This document shows, piece after piece, positions 1 to 8,481 of a DNA stretch of 64,000 nt. How positions within the stretch are numbered: the stretch's first letter is position 1; each line of letters opens with the position of its first letter. A program made the position numbers and the translations under genes. The stretch lies in NCBI RefSeq assembly GCF_900106645.1, contig NZ_FNMV01000019.1, forward strand, positions 16,005 to 80,004, written 5' to 3'. The notes under the pieces are model-generated. The model worked only from the letters and a program-made list of their open reading frames with translations, did not search any database and was not told the DNA's origin. This stretch comes from Flavobacterium degerlachei. GTDB lineage: Bacteria; Bacteroidota; Bacteroidia; Flavobacteriales; Flavobacteriaceae.

Positions 1-598
1 TGCTGTCGTGTGCATGAGTTGGTATGCCACCATTCCATAAAGTAAGGATATCTGTAGCAACAGCCGCTCCGCTTCCAGCTGCGATAGCCAGTTGACTTCT
101 CCAGCCAGCTAAAGTTCCAATCGCATAAATCCCATCGGCTACTTTGTGGTCGATGTTTTGTAATTGAATTCGTTGTTTTTCTGGTAGCGCTTTTTTGTGT
201 GGTTCTACATATTGCATTAAGCCGTCAATAGCAAATGTATTTGCTGACCCAATACCAATAACTACAATTTTGCTTTTATAGGTGTTTTTGTTTGTGGTTA
301 CTGTGAATTCGGGATAATCCCCTTCAATTTTGAAGACTTTTTCGTTTGGTATTTGGTTTATGTGAGGATAAGTGCTTGATAAATGCGCTGTGCTTTCTTG
401 TAGTAAAGTAGAGCCTAAGGTTCCTGGAGCAATTCCGTAAGCATTATTAAAAAGAGCATCTTGAAGCGATGAAGCCTTTTGATGTGTGAATATTCCAATT
501 TTTTTGTCAGTGACAAAAGGTTTATTTTTTGCTGAACCAAGAACAAGTGCACAAGACATTCCAGAAACGCCTCCTCCGATAACTAATACATCAAACAT
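1..598 (-). CDS. Minimal thioredoxin-reductase-like FAD oxidoreductase (partial)
   Basis: The gene starts at an ATG at 598 and runs off the left edge, so its C-terminus is missing; 199 residues are visible. A Rossmann FAD motif (VIGGGVSG, residues 6-13) opens the protein. A second FAD motif typical of the thioredoxin reductase C-terminus (DGIYAIGT followed by QLAIAAGSGAA) appears near residues 160-185. Only about 110 residues lie between them, with no CxxC and no separate NADPH-binding domain. It therefore looks like a single-domain flavoprotein of the TrxR-like family; its electron donor and substrate cannot be told. It lies 2 nt downstream of the small membrane protein gene at 601-804, so the two are probably co-transcribed. 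Confidence 0.75.
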   Translation of the reverse strand, partial: MFDVLVIGGGVSGMSCALVLGSAKNKPFVTDKKIGIFTHQKASSLQDALFNNAYGIAPGTLGSTLLQESTAHLSSTYPHINQIPNEKVFKIEGDYPEFTVTTNKNTYKSKIVVIGIGSANTFAIDGLMQYVEPHKKALPEKQRIQLQNIDHKVADGIYAIGTLAGWRSQLAIAAGSGAAVATDILTLWNGGIPTHAHDS

Positions 599-600
599 AA

Positions 601-804
601 TTATAGTTTGTCGTTCATCTTTTCTTCGATTTTTTTAGACATTCTAAAAATCAACAGGATTAACACTGCGCAGAATGATGCTGCAATTCCAATAAAAGCA
701 ACTATGCTATCTCCTTGAAATGGGTGTTTGAAGTCTAATAAGGTGATGTTGAAGATAATAAGCGCCAATGCCAGAAATACTAAGATGTTGGTGAATATTT
801 TCAT
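601..804 (-). CDS. Small two-helix membrane protein
   Basis: This 67-aa product has two hydrophobic segments (about residues 5-22 and 34-53) and a charged C-terminal tail rich in Lys and Glu, the layout of a small inner-membrane protein. The family is not recognised. The stop codon sits 2 nt before the ATG of the downstream flavoprotein gene, which suggests an operon and possibly a membrane partner for that flavoprotein. Function is unknown; the pairing is inference from spacing only. Confidence 0.6.
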   Translation of the reverse strand: MKIFTNILVFLALALIIFNITLLDFKHPFQGDSIVAFIGIAASFCAVLILLIFRMSKKIEEKMNDKL

Positions 805-927
805 AAGATTTTTTTTTCGCTGTATTTAAAAAATGAGTGCTGGAAACGATTTAAATTGAATGCATTTCCAGAAAAACCAGATTATTTTTACAGGCTACAT
901 TAGGGGGTAAATTTATAAAAAAAATAG

Positions 928-1509
928 TTAGACAAACAAACCTTTAACATTAGCTGCAAATAATTTAACAGCAATTGCTAGCAATATTACTCCAAAAACC
1001 TTTCTGATAATTCCTAAACCTGAAGATCCAAGCATTTTTTCGATTTTTGAAGATGATTTTAAAACAAGGTACACTAAAGCCATATTAAGGAAGATGGCAA
1101 TAATTATGTTGACGGTATGGTATTGTGACTTTAAAGATAGCAAAGTAGTCATTGTTCCTGCGCCAGCAATTAAAGGAAAGGCGATTGGGACAATAGAAGC
1201 TGTCTCAGATTCCTCCTCTTTATATAAACGAATACCTAAAATCATTTCTAAAGCTAGAAAGAATAAAACAAAAGCACCGGCTACGGCAAAAGAGTTGACG
1301 TCAATTCCAATTATGTTTAACAATTCCTCTCCAACAAAAAGAAACATAATCATTATGATCATGGCTACGATAGTGGCTTTTTCAGACTGAATGTGTCCTA
1401 CTTTTGTGCGCAAATCAATAATAATAGGAATGCTTCCTAAAATATCAATTACGGCAAAAAGTACCATTCCAACTGTAGCAATCTCTCTTAAATCAACGTC
1501 CATTATCAT
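928..1509 (-). CDS. MarC family (UPF0056) integral membrane protein
   Basis: The 193-aa protein has about six hydrophobic helices with the family pattern: an N-terminal helix with a DILGSIPI-type motif (residues 22-29), the PIAFPLIAGAGTMTT segment near the middle (around 108-122) and a C-terminal IRKVFGVILLAIAVK helix. Length matches MarC/YhcE-type proteins (about 200 aa). MarC was once linked to multiple antibiotic resistance, but that link was withdrawn and the function is unknown. The gene stands alone, with 123 nt before the next minus-strand gene and a divergent gene upstream. Confidence 0.88.
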   Translation of the reverse strand: MIMDVDLREIATVGMVLFAVIDILGSIPIIIDLRTKVGHIQSEKATIVAMIIMIMFLFVGEELLNIIGIDVNSFAVAGAFVLFFLALEMILGIRLYKEEESETASIVPIAFPLIAGAGTMTTLLSLKSQYHTVNIIIAIFLNMALVYLVLKSSSKIEKMLGSSGLGIIRKVFGVILLAIAVKLFAANVKGLFV

Positions 1510-1693
1510 TTTTTAATTTTTAATTTTTTGCAAAGGTATAAGATTAGATGAGTTTTTTGTGTAATCACCACTTTATTAAGTATTCTAAGTGGCGGTTTTA
1601 TCACATTCTTTTTTTTAAACCGACTCAGTTGCGTATTGTATTAGTGTTGTGTTAAAAGCAATATTTAATCAAGAAGCTTTGTCTTAGTTTGAC

Positions 1694-1701
1694 TATCTTT
1701 G
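1694..1701 (+). promoter_or_regulatory. -7 promoter element of the DUF3109 gene
   Basis: TATCTTTG matches the Bacteroidota -7 consensus TAnnTTTG and lies 27 nt before the ATG at 1729. It overlaps the alternative TTG start at 1699, which argues against that longer reading frame. Confidence 0.55.
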
Positions 1702-1728
1702 CGCTTTATAATCACAGTACCCATAGCA

Positions 1729-2295
1729 ATGTTTCAATTAGGAAAAACCATCGTCTCAGAAGATATATTAAGTAAAGATTTTGTTTGCAATCTGTCAGCC
1801 TGTAAAGGAGCTTGTTGTGTTGATGGCGATGCCGGAGCACCATTAAGTGAGGAGGAAACTAAAATTCTAGAAGAAATATATCCTAAAGTAAAACCATTCC
1901 TTCGCAAGCAGGGAATTGCTGCAATTGAGGCTCAGGGAATTTGGGTAAAAGGTACTGATGGTGATCTTGAAACTCCACTGATTGATGATAAAGATTGTGC
2001 CTACGTTATTTTTGACGGTAAAACAGCACTATGCGGTATCGAGCAAGCGTATAATCAAGGTGTGATTGACTGGAAAAAACCTGTTTCTTGTCATTTGTAT
2101 CCTATCCGAGTAAAAGATTTTACGGAGTTTGCTGCAGTTAATTATGACAAATGGGATATTTGTGATCCAGCCTGTTCTTTAGGTCAGGAGCTAGAAGTTC
2201 CCGTATATAAATTTGTTAAAGAAGCACTAGTTAGAAAATTTGGTGAAGACTGGTATATGGAACTTGAGAAAGTAGCTCAAGACATGAAAAAATAA
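1729..2295 (+). CDS. DUF3109 family cysteine-rich protein
   Basis: The product has 188 residues from the ATG at 1729; an in-frame TTG at 1699 is rejected because it lies inside the promoter motif. Clustered cysteines (C20, C25, C29, C30 in CNLSACKGACC, then DKDC, TALCG, SCHLYP and ICDPAC) match DUF3109, a Bacteroidota family related to the YkgJ-type Cys clusters thought to bind zinc or an iron-sulfur centre. The SCHLYP motif is the most typical part. No biochemical role is established. The gene is monocistronic, with nrdB 250 nt downstream under its own leader. Confidence 0.85.
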   Translation: MFQLGKTIVSEDILSKDFVCNLSACKGACCVDGDAGAPLSEEETKILEEIYPKVKPFLRKQGIAAIEAQGIWVKGTDGDLETPLIDDKDCAYVIFDGKTALCGIEQAYNQGVIDWKKPVSCHLYPIRVKDFTEFAAVNYDKWDICDPACSLGQELEVPVYKFVKEALVRKFGEDWYMELEKVAQDMKK

Positions 2296-2545
2296 AATAC
2301 AAATTATAAATATTTCTCTGTTCTCTGTTTTTAGAATCCTATGTTTTACGGTGCTTTAGCTAGTTTTGTAAAATTTAAGATGCTGTAATTCAGATTGTTG
2401 AGGATGCTCTTAAAATCGTTCTGATTTTATCATTTTGTTAAAAACTATAACCGATTGTGGATAAGTTTGGCTTTTTATAACCGCCATTTTTTACAATCTT
2501 TGTAATCCACAGAATACATAAATTTTCAAAAAAACAACAACAGCA

Positions 2546-3523
2546 ATGTCGCAAATTGAACCAATACTACAAGAAAATAAAAATCGTTTCGTAATTTTTC
2601 CTATCAAACACCATGATATATGGGAGTTTTATAAATCAATGGAGGCTAGTTTTTGGACTGCAGAGGAAATCGATTTGTCTCAAGATTTGAATGACTGGAA
2701 TAATAAGCTGAATGATGACGAAAGATATTTTGTGAAACACATTCTTGCATTTTTTGCAGCTTCTGATGGGATTGTAAATGAGAATTTAGCAGAGAACTTT
2801 GTAAACGAAGTGCAGTATGCTGAAGCGAAATTTTTCTACGGTTTCCAGATAATGATGGAAAATATTCATAGTGAGACTTACTCATTATTGATTGATACTT
2901 ATGTGAAAGATGATATTGAAAAAGACCAATTGTTTAATGCATTAGAAGTTTTTCCAGCAATTAAGAAGAAAGCGGATTGGGCTTTAAAGTGGATTGAATC
3001 AGATTCGTTTGCTGAAAGATTGATTGCATTTGCAGCTGTGGAAGGTATTTTCTTCTCAGGAGCATTTTGTTCTATTTATTGGTTGAAAAAACGTGGATTA
3101 ATGCCAGGATTGACTTTCTCAAATGAGTTGATTTCTCGTGATGAAGGAGTTCATTGTGATTTTGCAGTGCATTTACACAACCATCACTTGGTGAATAAAG
3201 TGCCTAAAGAAAGAATCAGAGGAATAATCGTGGATGCTTTAAACATAGAAAGAGAATTTATTACGGAATCACTTCCAGTAAGTTTGATTGGGATGAATGC
3301 GGTGTTGATGACACAGTATTTAGAGTTTGTTGCTGATAGATTGTTAGTTGAATTAGGTTGCGAAAGAGAATACAATACTACAAACCCTTTTGACTTCATG
3401 GATATGATTTCATTACAAGGAAAAACGAATTTCTTTGAAAAGAAAGTGGCTGAATATCAAAAATCAGGTGTTATGAACTCTGATGGTGATTCCCAAAAAA
3501 TCTCATTTGACGCTGACTTTTAA
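2546..3523 (+). CDS. nrdB: Ribonucleoside-diphosphate reductase, small (beta) subunit, class Ia
   Basis: This 325-aa protein carries the di-iron/tyrosyl radical subunit that feeds the radical to NrdA for making dNDPs. Visible ligand motifs are IVNEN in the first helix, ENIHSETYSLL (Glu/His ligands followed by the radical Tyr) near residue 110, AAVEGIFFSG near 165-175, and the SRDEGVHCDF helix (Glu and His ligands) near 205. The C-terminal tail ends in Asp and Phe, as expected for the peptide that docks on NrdA. nrdA follows after 221 nt; the pair probably forms one unit, although the gap is long enough for a second promoter. Confidence 0.96.
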   Translation: MSQIEPILQENKNRFVIFPIKHHDIWEFYKSMEASFWTAEEIDLSQDLNDWNNKLNDDERYFVKHILAFFAASDGIVNENLAENFVNEVQYAEAKFFYGFQIMMENIHSETYSLLIDTYVKDDIEKDQLFNALEVFPAIKKKADWALKWIESDSFAERLIAFAAVEGIFFSGAFCSIYWLKKRGLMPGLTFSNELISRDEGVHCDFAVHLHNHHLVNKVPKERIRGIIVDALNIEREFITESLPVSLIGMNAVLMTQYLEFVADRLLVELGCEREYNTTNPFDFMDMISLQGKTNFFEKKVAEYQKSGVMNSDGDSQKISFDADF

Positions 3524-3744
3524 TTTTTAAAAGCAAAAAAACGCAGCAGGAAAGTAACTTGAAAGCTTCGTTTTAGTAGAAAAATTATAATAAAGGAAAC
3601 TTTGAATCTTCGTGTCTTTAAGGCTAGCGAAGATGAATTACTAAAGCATGAATACATTGTGCCTTAGCGTCCTAGTGGCAAAAATTAAATAACAAATAAC
3701 AAGAAACAGCGAAGGGATTTTCTGTTTTAAAAACCAAAAAAAGT

Positions 3745-6171
3745 ATGTACGTAGTAAAAAGGGATGGTCACAAAGAACCGGTAATGTTCGACAAAATCAC
3801 AGATAGAATTAAAAAGCTATGTTATGGTTTGAATGATTTAGTGGATGCTGTGAAAGTGGCAATGCGAGTAATTGAAGGGCTTTATGATGGAGTTTCTACG
3901 TCAGAATTAGATAATTTAGCAGCTGAAACCGCAGCTTCTATGACTATTGCGCATCCAGATTATGCACAATTAGCCGCTAGAATTGCGATTTCGAATTTGC
4001 ATTCGAATACAACAAAATCATTTTCGGAAACAATGACCGAAATGTTTGAATATGTAAACCCAAGAAATGGACAATATGCTCCATTAATTGCTGAAGATGT
4101 GTATAAAGTAATTCAGGAAAATGCTGAATTTCTTGACTCACACATCATTTACAACAGAGATTTTAACTACGATTATTTTGGTTTCAAAACATTAGAGCGT
4201 TCTTATTTGCTTAAGATAAACGGGAAAATTGTAGAGAGACCCCAACATATGTTAATGCGTGTTTCTGTAGGGATTCACTTAGACGATTTAGAGTCGGTTT
4301 TAGAGACCTATGATCTAATGTCTAAAAAGTTCTTTACACATGCAACGCCTACATTATTCAACTCAGGAACACCAAAACCTCAAATGTCTTCTTGCTTCCT
4401 TTTGGCAATGCAAGATGATAGTATTGACGGGATTTATGATACATTAAAACAAACGGCAAAAATCTCGCAATCGGCAGGTGGTGTAGGACTTTCTATTCAC
4501 AATGTTCGTGCAACAGGTTCTTACATTCGTGGAACTAATGGAACTTCAAACGGAATTGTTCCTATGTTGAGAGTTTTTAACGATACTGCTCGTTATGTAG
4601 ATCAAGGTGGTGGAAAACGTAAAGGTAGTTTTGCTATTTATATCGAAACTTGGCATGCCGATATTTTTGATTTCTTAGACTTGAAAAAAAATACAGGAAA
4701 AGAAGAAATGCGTGCTAGAGATTTATTCTTTGCCATGTGGACATCAGATTTATTCATGAAACGTGTACAGGAAGACGGAAATTGGACTTTAATGTGTCCT
4801 AATGAATGTCCTGGATTATATGACGTTTACGGTGAGGAATTTGAAAAAATGTACACTGATTATGAAAAAGCAGGTAAAGGTAGAAAAACCATCAAAGCAC
4901 ATGAATTGTGGGAGAAAATTCTAGAATCTCAAATTGAAACTGGAACACCATACATGTTGTATAAAGATGCGGCTAACCGTAAATCAAACCAAAAGAATTT
5001 AGGAACGATTCGTTCGTCTAATTTATGTACGGAAATCATGGAGTATACTTCTCCTGATGAGGTAGCGGTTTGTAACTTGGCTTCACTTTCATTACCAATG
5101 TTTGTTGAAAACGGAAAATTTGATCACGAAGCATTTTATAATGTAACAAAACGTGTGACAAAAAACTTGAATAAAGTTATTGATAGAAATTACTATCCTG
5201 TAAAAGAAGCTGAAAATTCAAATATGCGTCACAGACCAATTGGTCTTGGAGTGCAAGGATTAGCAGATGCATTTATTATGTTGCGTTTGCCTTTTACAAG
5301 TGATGAGGCTAAAAAGCTAAATCAAGAAATTTTTGAAACCTTATACTTTGCTGCTGTAACCTCTTCGATGGAAATGGCAAAAATAGAAGGACCTTATTCA
5401 ACATTCAAAGGTTCGCCAATCTCTCAGGGAGAATTCCAACACAATCTTTGGAATATTAAAGATGAGGAATTATCAGGACGTTGGGATTGGGGTGCATTGA
5501 GAAAAGAAGTAATGGAGCACGGAGTACGTAACTCGCTATTAGTTGCGCCAATGCCTACTGCTTCAACTTCTCAGATTCTTGGAAACAACGAAGCATTCGA
5601 ACCTTATACGTCTAATATTTACACACGTCGTGTATTGTCTGGAGAATTCATTGTGGTAAATAAACATTTATTGCACGATTTAGTAGATCGTGGTTTGTGG
5701 AATGAAACATTGAAACAAGAATTGATGCGTAATAACGGTTCAGTTCAGGATTTAGATATTCCACAAGACTTGAAAGAGTTGTACAAAACAGTTTGGGAAA
5801 TGTCAATGAAAGACATTATCGATATGTCACGTCAACGTGGTTATTTTGTAGATCAATCTCAATCATTGAACTTGTTCATGCAAAATGCCAACTATTCTAA
5901 ATTGACTTCGATGCATTTTTATGCTTGGCAATCTGGATTAAAAACAGGAATGTATTATTTGAGAACAAAAGCTGCGGTTGATGCGATCAAGTTTACCTTA
6001 AACAACGATAAGAAAGCAGAACCTATTGTAGTATCATCAAAACCAGCGGCTGTAGCAGTTGAGGCGGTTGAAGCTGTTGAGCCTGTTTCAATAAATGCTG
6101 ACGAATACAGAGCAATGCTAGAATTGGCTAAAAATGCCGGTCCTGATGATTGCGAAATGTGCGGTTCTTAA
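3745..6171 (+). CDS. nrdA: Ribonucleoside-diphosphate reductase, large (alpha) subunit, class Ia
   Basis: The product has 808 residues. An ATP-cone occupies about residues 1-90 (starting MYVVKRDGHKEPV), so allosteric overall-activity control is likely. The barrel follows, with MSSCFLL (first redox cysteine), SAGGVGL, the NLCTEI radical site (Asn-Cys-Glu catalytic triad) and MPTASTSQILG near the end. The extreme C-terminus DDCEMCGS supplies the mobile CxxC pair that re-reduces the active site. Before that tail lies a short Ala/Val/Glu-rich linker (about 770-790). It works with NrdB encoded just upstream. A terminator hairpin follows at 6208. Confidence 0.97.
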   Translation: MYVVKRDGHKEPVMFDKITDRIKKLCYGLNDLVDAVKVAMRVIEGLYDGVSTSELDNLAAETAASMTIAHPDYAQLAARIAISNLHSNTTKSFSETMTEMFEYVNPRNGQYAPLIAEDVYKVIQENAEFLDSHIIYNRDFNYDYFGFKTLERSYLLKINGKIVERPQHMLMRVSVGIHLDDLESVLETYDLMSKKFFTHATPTLFNSGTPKPQMSSCFLLAMQDDSIDGIYDTLKQTAKISQSAGGVGLSIHNVRATGSYIRGTNGTSNGIVPMLRVFNDTARYVDQGGGKRKGSFAIYIETWHADIFDFLDLKKNTGKEEMRARDLFFAMWTSDLFMKRVQEDGNWTLMCPNECPGLYDVYGEEFEKMYTDYEKAGKGRKTIKAHELWEKILESQIETGTPYMLYKDAANRKSNQKNLGTIRSSNLCTEIMEYTSPDEVAVCNLASLSLPMFVENGKFDHEAFYNVTKRVTKNLNKVIDRNYYPVKEAENSNMRHRPIGLGVQGLADAFIMLRLPFTSDEAKKLNQEIFETLYFAAVTSSMEMAKIEGPYSTFKGSPISQGEFQHNLWNIKDEELSGRWDWGALRKEVMEHGVRNSLLVAPMPTASTSQILGNNEAFEPYTSNIYTRRVLSGEFIVVNKHLLHDLVDRGLWNETLKQELMRNNGSVQDLDIPQDLKELYKTVWEMSMKDIIDMSRQRGYFVDQSQSLNLFMQNANYSKLTSMHFYAWQSGLKTGMYYLRTKAAVDAIKFTLNNDKKAEPIVVSSKPAAVAVEAVEAVEPVSINADEYRAMLELAKNAGPDDCEMCGS

Positions 6172-6174
6172 TTT

Positions 6175-6202
6175 GAATAAAGAATAAAGAATAAAGAATA
6201 AA
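6175..6202 (+). repeat. Tandem heptamer repeat, four perfect GAATAAA units
   Basis: Four perfect head-to-tail copies of GAATAAA lie between the nrdA stop codon and its terminator. No coding role is seen. Confidence 0.9.
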
Positions 6203-6207
6203 GAGGA

Positions 6208-6240
6208 GCAGCTATCAATTTTGGTAGCTGTTTTTTTTAT
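6208..6240 (+). terminator. Rho-independent terminator after nrdA
   Basis: An inverted repeat (CAGCTA...TAGCTG, loop around AATTTT) is followed by eight T. A near-identical hairpin occurs at 6747, 539 nt downstream. Confidence 0.85.
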
Positions 6241-6437
6241 ACTTATATTTTTTGACAATCAATATCGTTTTTAATAGTATACAAAGCTAAATAGAGCTGC
6301 CTTAATCAATTGTAGGTATTGATACGTATGTTATTTTCAGACTTGTTAATCTTTAAAACTAAGTTTCTTTTTGCGTTTTGATGGAATTATATAAAAATAT
6401 CCAAAAATTCTATAAAAGTGAACTGCTTTGTGCAGAG

Positions 6438-6445
6438 TATATTTG
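6438..6445 (+). promoter_or_regulatory. Possible -7 promoter element
   Basis: TATATTTG fits TAnnTTTG and lies 20 nt before an ATG at 6466 that opens a 65-codon frame. No -33 box is present at the right distance, so this is weak support. Confidence 0.3.
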
Positions 6446-6465
6446 TAATATCAAATGACACAATT

Positions 6466-6663
6466 ATGGGAGCGATTGAAAATAGTAAGAAAATATGCAA
6501 AGGAGTAATACAATTATTTTATGCTACTTGTACTAATGACCTGATTATATATTCAAAACAAGCCAGTAATGTTGAGATATTTATCCTAGCCTTTTTCATA
6601 GAATGTAATCGCCACTTTATCGCTGACAGTCTTTTTATGAATGTGTTTAAGAAATACATGTAG
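6466..6663 (+). CDS. Possible 65-aa hypothetical protein
   Basis: An ATG at 6466 follows a TAnnTTTG box by 20 nt and opens a 65-codon frame ending at 6663; the same frame extends upstream to a GTG at 6418, but that would overlap the promoter motif. The product has a hydrophobic middle (EIFILAFFIE) and three Cys, and resembles no family I know. It sits alone in a 900-nt gap, between two copies of the same terminator, which could mark it as a small inserted gene. It may equally be a chance frame in AT-rich DNA. Confidence 0.25.
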   Translation: MGAIENSKKICKGVIQLFYATCTNDLIIYSKQASNVEIFILAFFIECNRHFIADSLFMNVFKKYM

Positions 6664-6746
6664 TATCTTAAATAACATCTAACATCGATTATAGAGCGCA
6701 AATACGAATCAATACGCATACAATACTCAAGTTTAAATAATAAGTA

Positions 6747-6778
6747 CAGCTATCAATTTTGGTAGCTGTTTTTTTTTG
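6747..6778 (+). terminator. Second copy of the nrdA-type terminator
   Basis: The same 22-nt hairpin arms and loop as at 6208 are followed by nine T. It would terminate any transcript of the small frame at 6466. The exact duplication is unusual. Confidence 0.75.
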
Positions 6779-6893
6779 GAGCTATTTACTTCCTCGGTTC
6801 GCTTCGCTCGTGTCTCGCTTTTCGTTTCAACCTTTTTATTTTTAAGGAAAAACAAAAAGCATTTTCACTGTAGTCGGGGCTAGGGAATTGATG
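6779..6893 (+). repeat. REP-like dispersed repeat, copy 1
   Basis: The copy begins GGAGCTATTT and ends GTCGGGGCTAGGG, with an A/T-rich inverted core (CTTTTTATTTTT ... AAAAACAAAAAG). It shares both ends and the core with the copies at 15838, 18856, 31457 and 33138. The internal part (6790-6830) has diverged. Confidence 0.6.
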
Positions 6894-7072
6894 TTTGAAA
6901 TGATTTTAGGGTTGTCAGTTGAGTTTGTTTTTAATTATTTTAAATGTTAAATAGCAATTGCTAAAGCTGCATAATAATGAATATTCTTAATAATAATTTA
7001 AGAATAAATCACTATATTTGAGTAGGTTGAGATTATTTATCAGACTTTTTTTAATTTTTAAAAATAGTAAAT
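6894..7072. other. Intergenic sequence upstream of the RDD gene
   Basis: The rest of the 6172-7072 gap is AT-rich with no frame worth calling. It must hold the promoter of the RDD gene, but no clear TAnnTTTG box with a -33 partner stands out (the best match is TATATTTGAG at 7012). Confidence 0.4.
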
Positions 7073-7573
7073 ATGAAAAGTAAAACATTTAAAATTACCG
7101 ATAATATACTCGCTTCACAAGGGCAACGTTTCCTAAACGCAGTAATTGACTCGCTCTTTATTTATATCCTTGTTTTGAGTGCAGGAACGACTATTGTTTT
7201 AATAGCTGAAGCTACAAATAACTTTGCGGTTTCTGCTTGGGTTGAAAACTTGAGTGGAGTAGAAATTATGGGTTACGGATTGCTGATAATGTTTTTGTAT
7301 TACTTTTTAACCGAAGTTTATTTCTCTAGAACACTTGCTAAATTAATTACTCATACTATTGTTGTTAAAAGTGATGGTTCAAAACCCACAATCAAAATGA
7401 TATTTATCAGAACCTTAAGTCGGTTTATTATTTTTGAAGCCTTATCTTATTTAGGTGCAATTTCTAGAGGCTGGCATGATAGTCTTTCAGGAACTTATGT
7501 GGTTAGGAAAAAAAAATTAGCAAAAAGTAAATATTACTTTCAACATCCAGAAGAATTTGGAAGAGTAGAATAA
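7073..7573 (+). CDS. RDD family membrane protein
   Basis: The 166-aa protein has the RDD family layout: a first helix beginning with the Arg and Asp signature (QRFLNAVIDSLFIYI, residues 18-32), a second helix around 65-85, and the LAKLITHTIVV segment with later Arg residues (RTLSRFIIFEAL). RDD proteins are small multi-pass membrane proteins of mostly unknown function; a few act as Na+/H+ antiporters. The gene is monocistronic, followed by a terminator shared with the converging gene at 7730. Confidence 0.85.
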   Translation: MKSKTFKITDNILASQGQRFLNAVIDSLFIYILVLSAGTTIVLIAEATNNFAVSAWVENLSGVEIMGYGLLIMFLYYFLTEVYFSRTLAKLITHTIVVKSDGSKPTIKMIFIRTLSRFIIFEALSYLGAISRGWHDSLSGTYVVRKKKLAKSKYYFQHPEEFGRVE

Positions 7574-7640
7574 TAAAGAAACACTATTTAAAGAAGCCTT
7601 TTAGTTTTTTGAATTAAGTTTTAAGAAGGAGTTTTGTATA

Positions 7641-7674
7641 AAAAAAAGGGAAACAGTTTTTGTTTCCCTTTTTC
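7641..7674. terminator. Bidirectional terminator between convergent genes
   Basis: The hairpin AAAGGGAAACA...TGTTTCCCTTT has A-rich and T-rich flanks, so it can serve both the RDD gene (plus) and the gene at 7730-8464 (minus). Confidence 0.8.
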
Positions 7675-7729
7675 ATTGGTATTTAGCCTTAAGTGCAATG
7701 GCAAGCTTAATAGCTGTGTTGCATAAAAC

Positions 7730-8464
7730 TTATAACTCAGTAAACGGATCGACACCATTATTAATCTCTTCAATAGATTGTCCTATTTGAACATTCTCTA
7801 ATTTTAAATCGAGTAGTCCTTTATGACTTGTAGCGATTTTTAGATTATTTTGAAATGTTTTCCAATCCTCCCAGCTGGTTTCTAATCCGCCAATAGGAAT
7901 AATACTAACCCACATTCTCCATGCTTTGGGCATATAGTTTTCATCTACTAACCATACGTACGAATCTCCAGGCGTACTTCCTCCAGATGCGTAGGTAATC
8001 ATAAGAGCTTCTTGGTTATCTTGCATCACGATACTTCTTGTAGTACCTGAGTCGCGTAATTTAAAAGGAGCAATAAGCCAGAACGAATCATTGTTAAAGT
8101 AATCATTTGCTTTGTTTATGGCATCCGTTTTTTGGGAGTCGGTTAGTTTTTTGTCATTTTCATAAGCTACACCTTCTAGGGTTTTATTATTGTAAAGCAC
8201 TTTTTTATCATCCCATTTTACCTGAATTAAATTGCGTTTTTTGTCCCATAGGTAATGATGATTCCCTCTAAATGTAAAAGAAACGACATTAGTAGTGTCC
8301 CAAGCTTTTTGATTGATAGCTATTTGGATTTTATCAGTAAGTGCTTCGGCTTTTATTCCTTTTTGTCCTACAGGCAATGGTTTGCTTGCAAAATAGAGCA
8401 CTCCCAAGAGCATACTTACAAGGATCAGGATGAGAAAAGTGATTATTTTGATAATTTTTTTCAT
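7730..8464 (-). CDS. Membrane-anchored protein of unknown function
   Basis: The product has 244 residues with a Lys-rich N-terminus and one hydrophobic helix (about residues 7-27) that looks like an uncleaved anchor rather than a lipobox signal. The remainder is soluble and rich in Trp (LWDKKRN, SFWLIAPF, YVWLVDENYMPKAWRMW), resembling the outer-membrane-lipoprotein-like or DUF6503-type folds that bind hydrophobic ligands, but I do not recognise the family. It lies 17 nt downstream of the amine oxidase gene and is probably in the same transcript, so it may act with that enzyme at the membrane. Confidence 0.65.
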   Translation of the reverse strand: MKKIIKIITFLILILVSMLLGVLYFASKPLPVGQKGIKAEALTDKIQIAINQKAWDTTNVVSFTFRGNHHYLWDKKRNLIQVKWDDKKVLYNNKTLEGVAYENDKKLTDSQKTDAINKANDYFNNDSFWLIAPFKLRDSGTTRSIVMQDNQEALMITYASGGSTPGDSYVWLVDENYMPKAWRMWVSIIPIGGLETSWEDWKTFQNNLKIATSHKGLLDLKLENVQIGQSIEEINNGVDPFTEL

Positions 8465-8481
8465 GATTTTAAAAAAGGGTT

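Noticed and set aside
1094..1390. 98-aa frame on the plus strand
   Set aside because: It lies wholly within the MarC gene on the other strand and encodes no recognisable protein.
2296..2545. Possible NrdR boxes or riboswitch upstream of nrdB
   Set aside because: No paired NrdR-type motif or conserved riboswitch core was found; the nearest promoter-like TACAATCTTTG does not fit TAnnTTTG.
6519..6719. 66-aa minus-strand frame in the nrdA-RDD gap
   Set aside because: No promoter motif and no recognisable protein; the plus-strand frame is slightly better supported.
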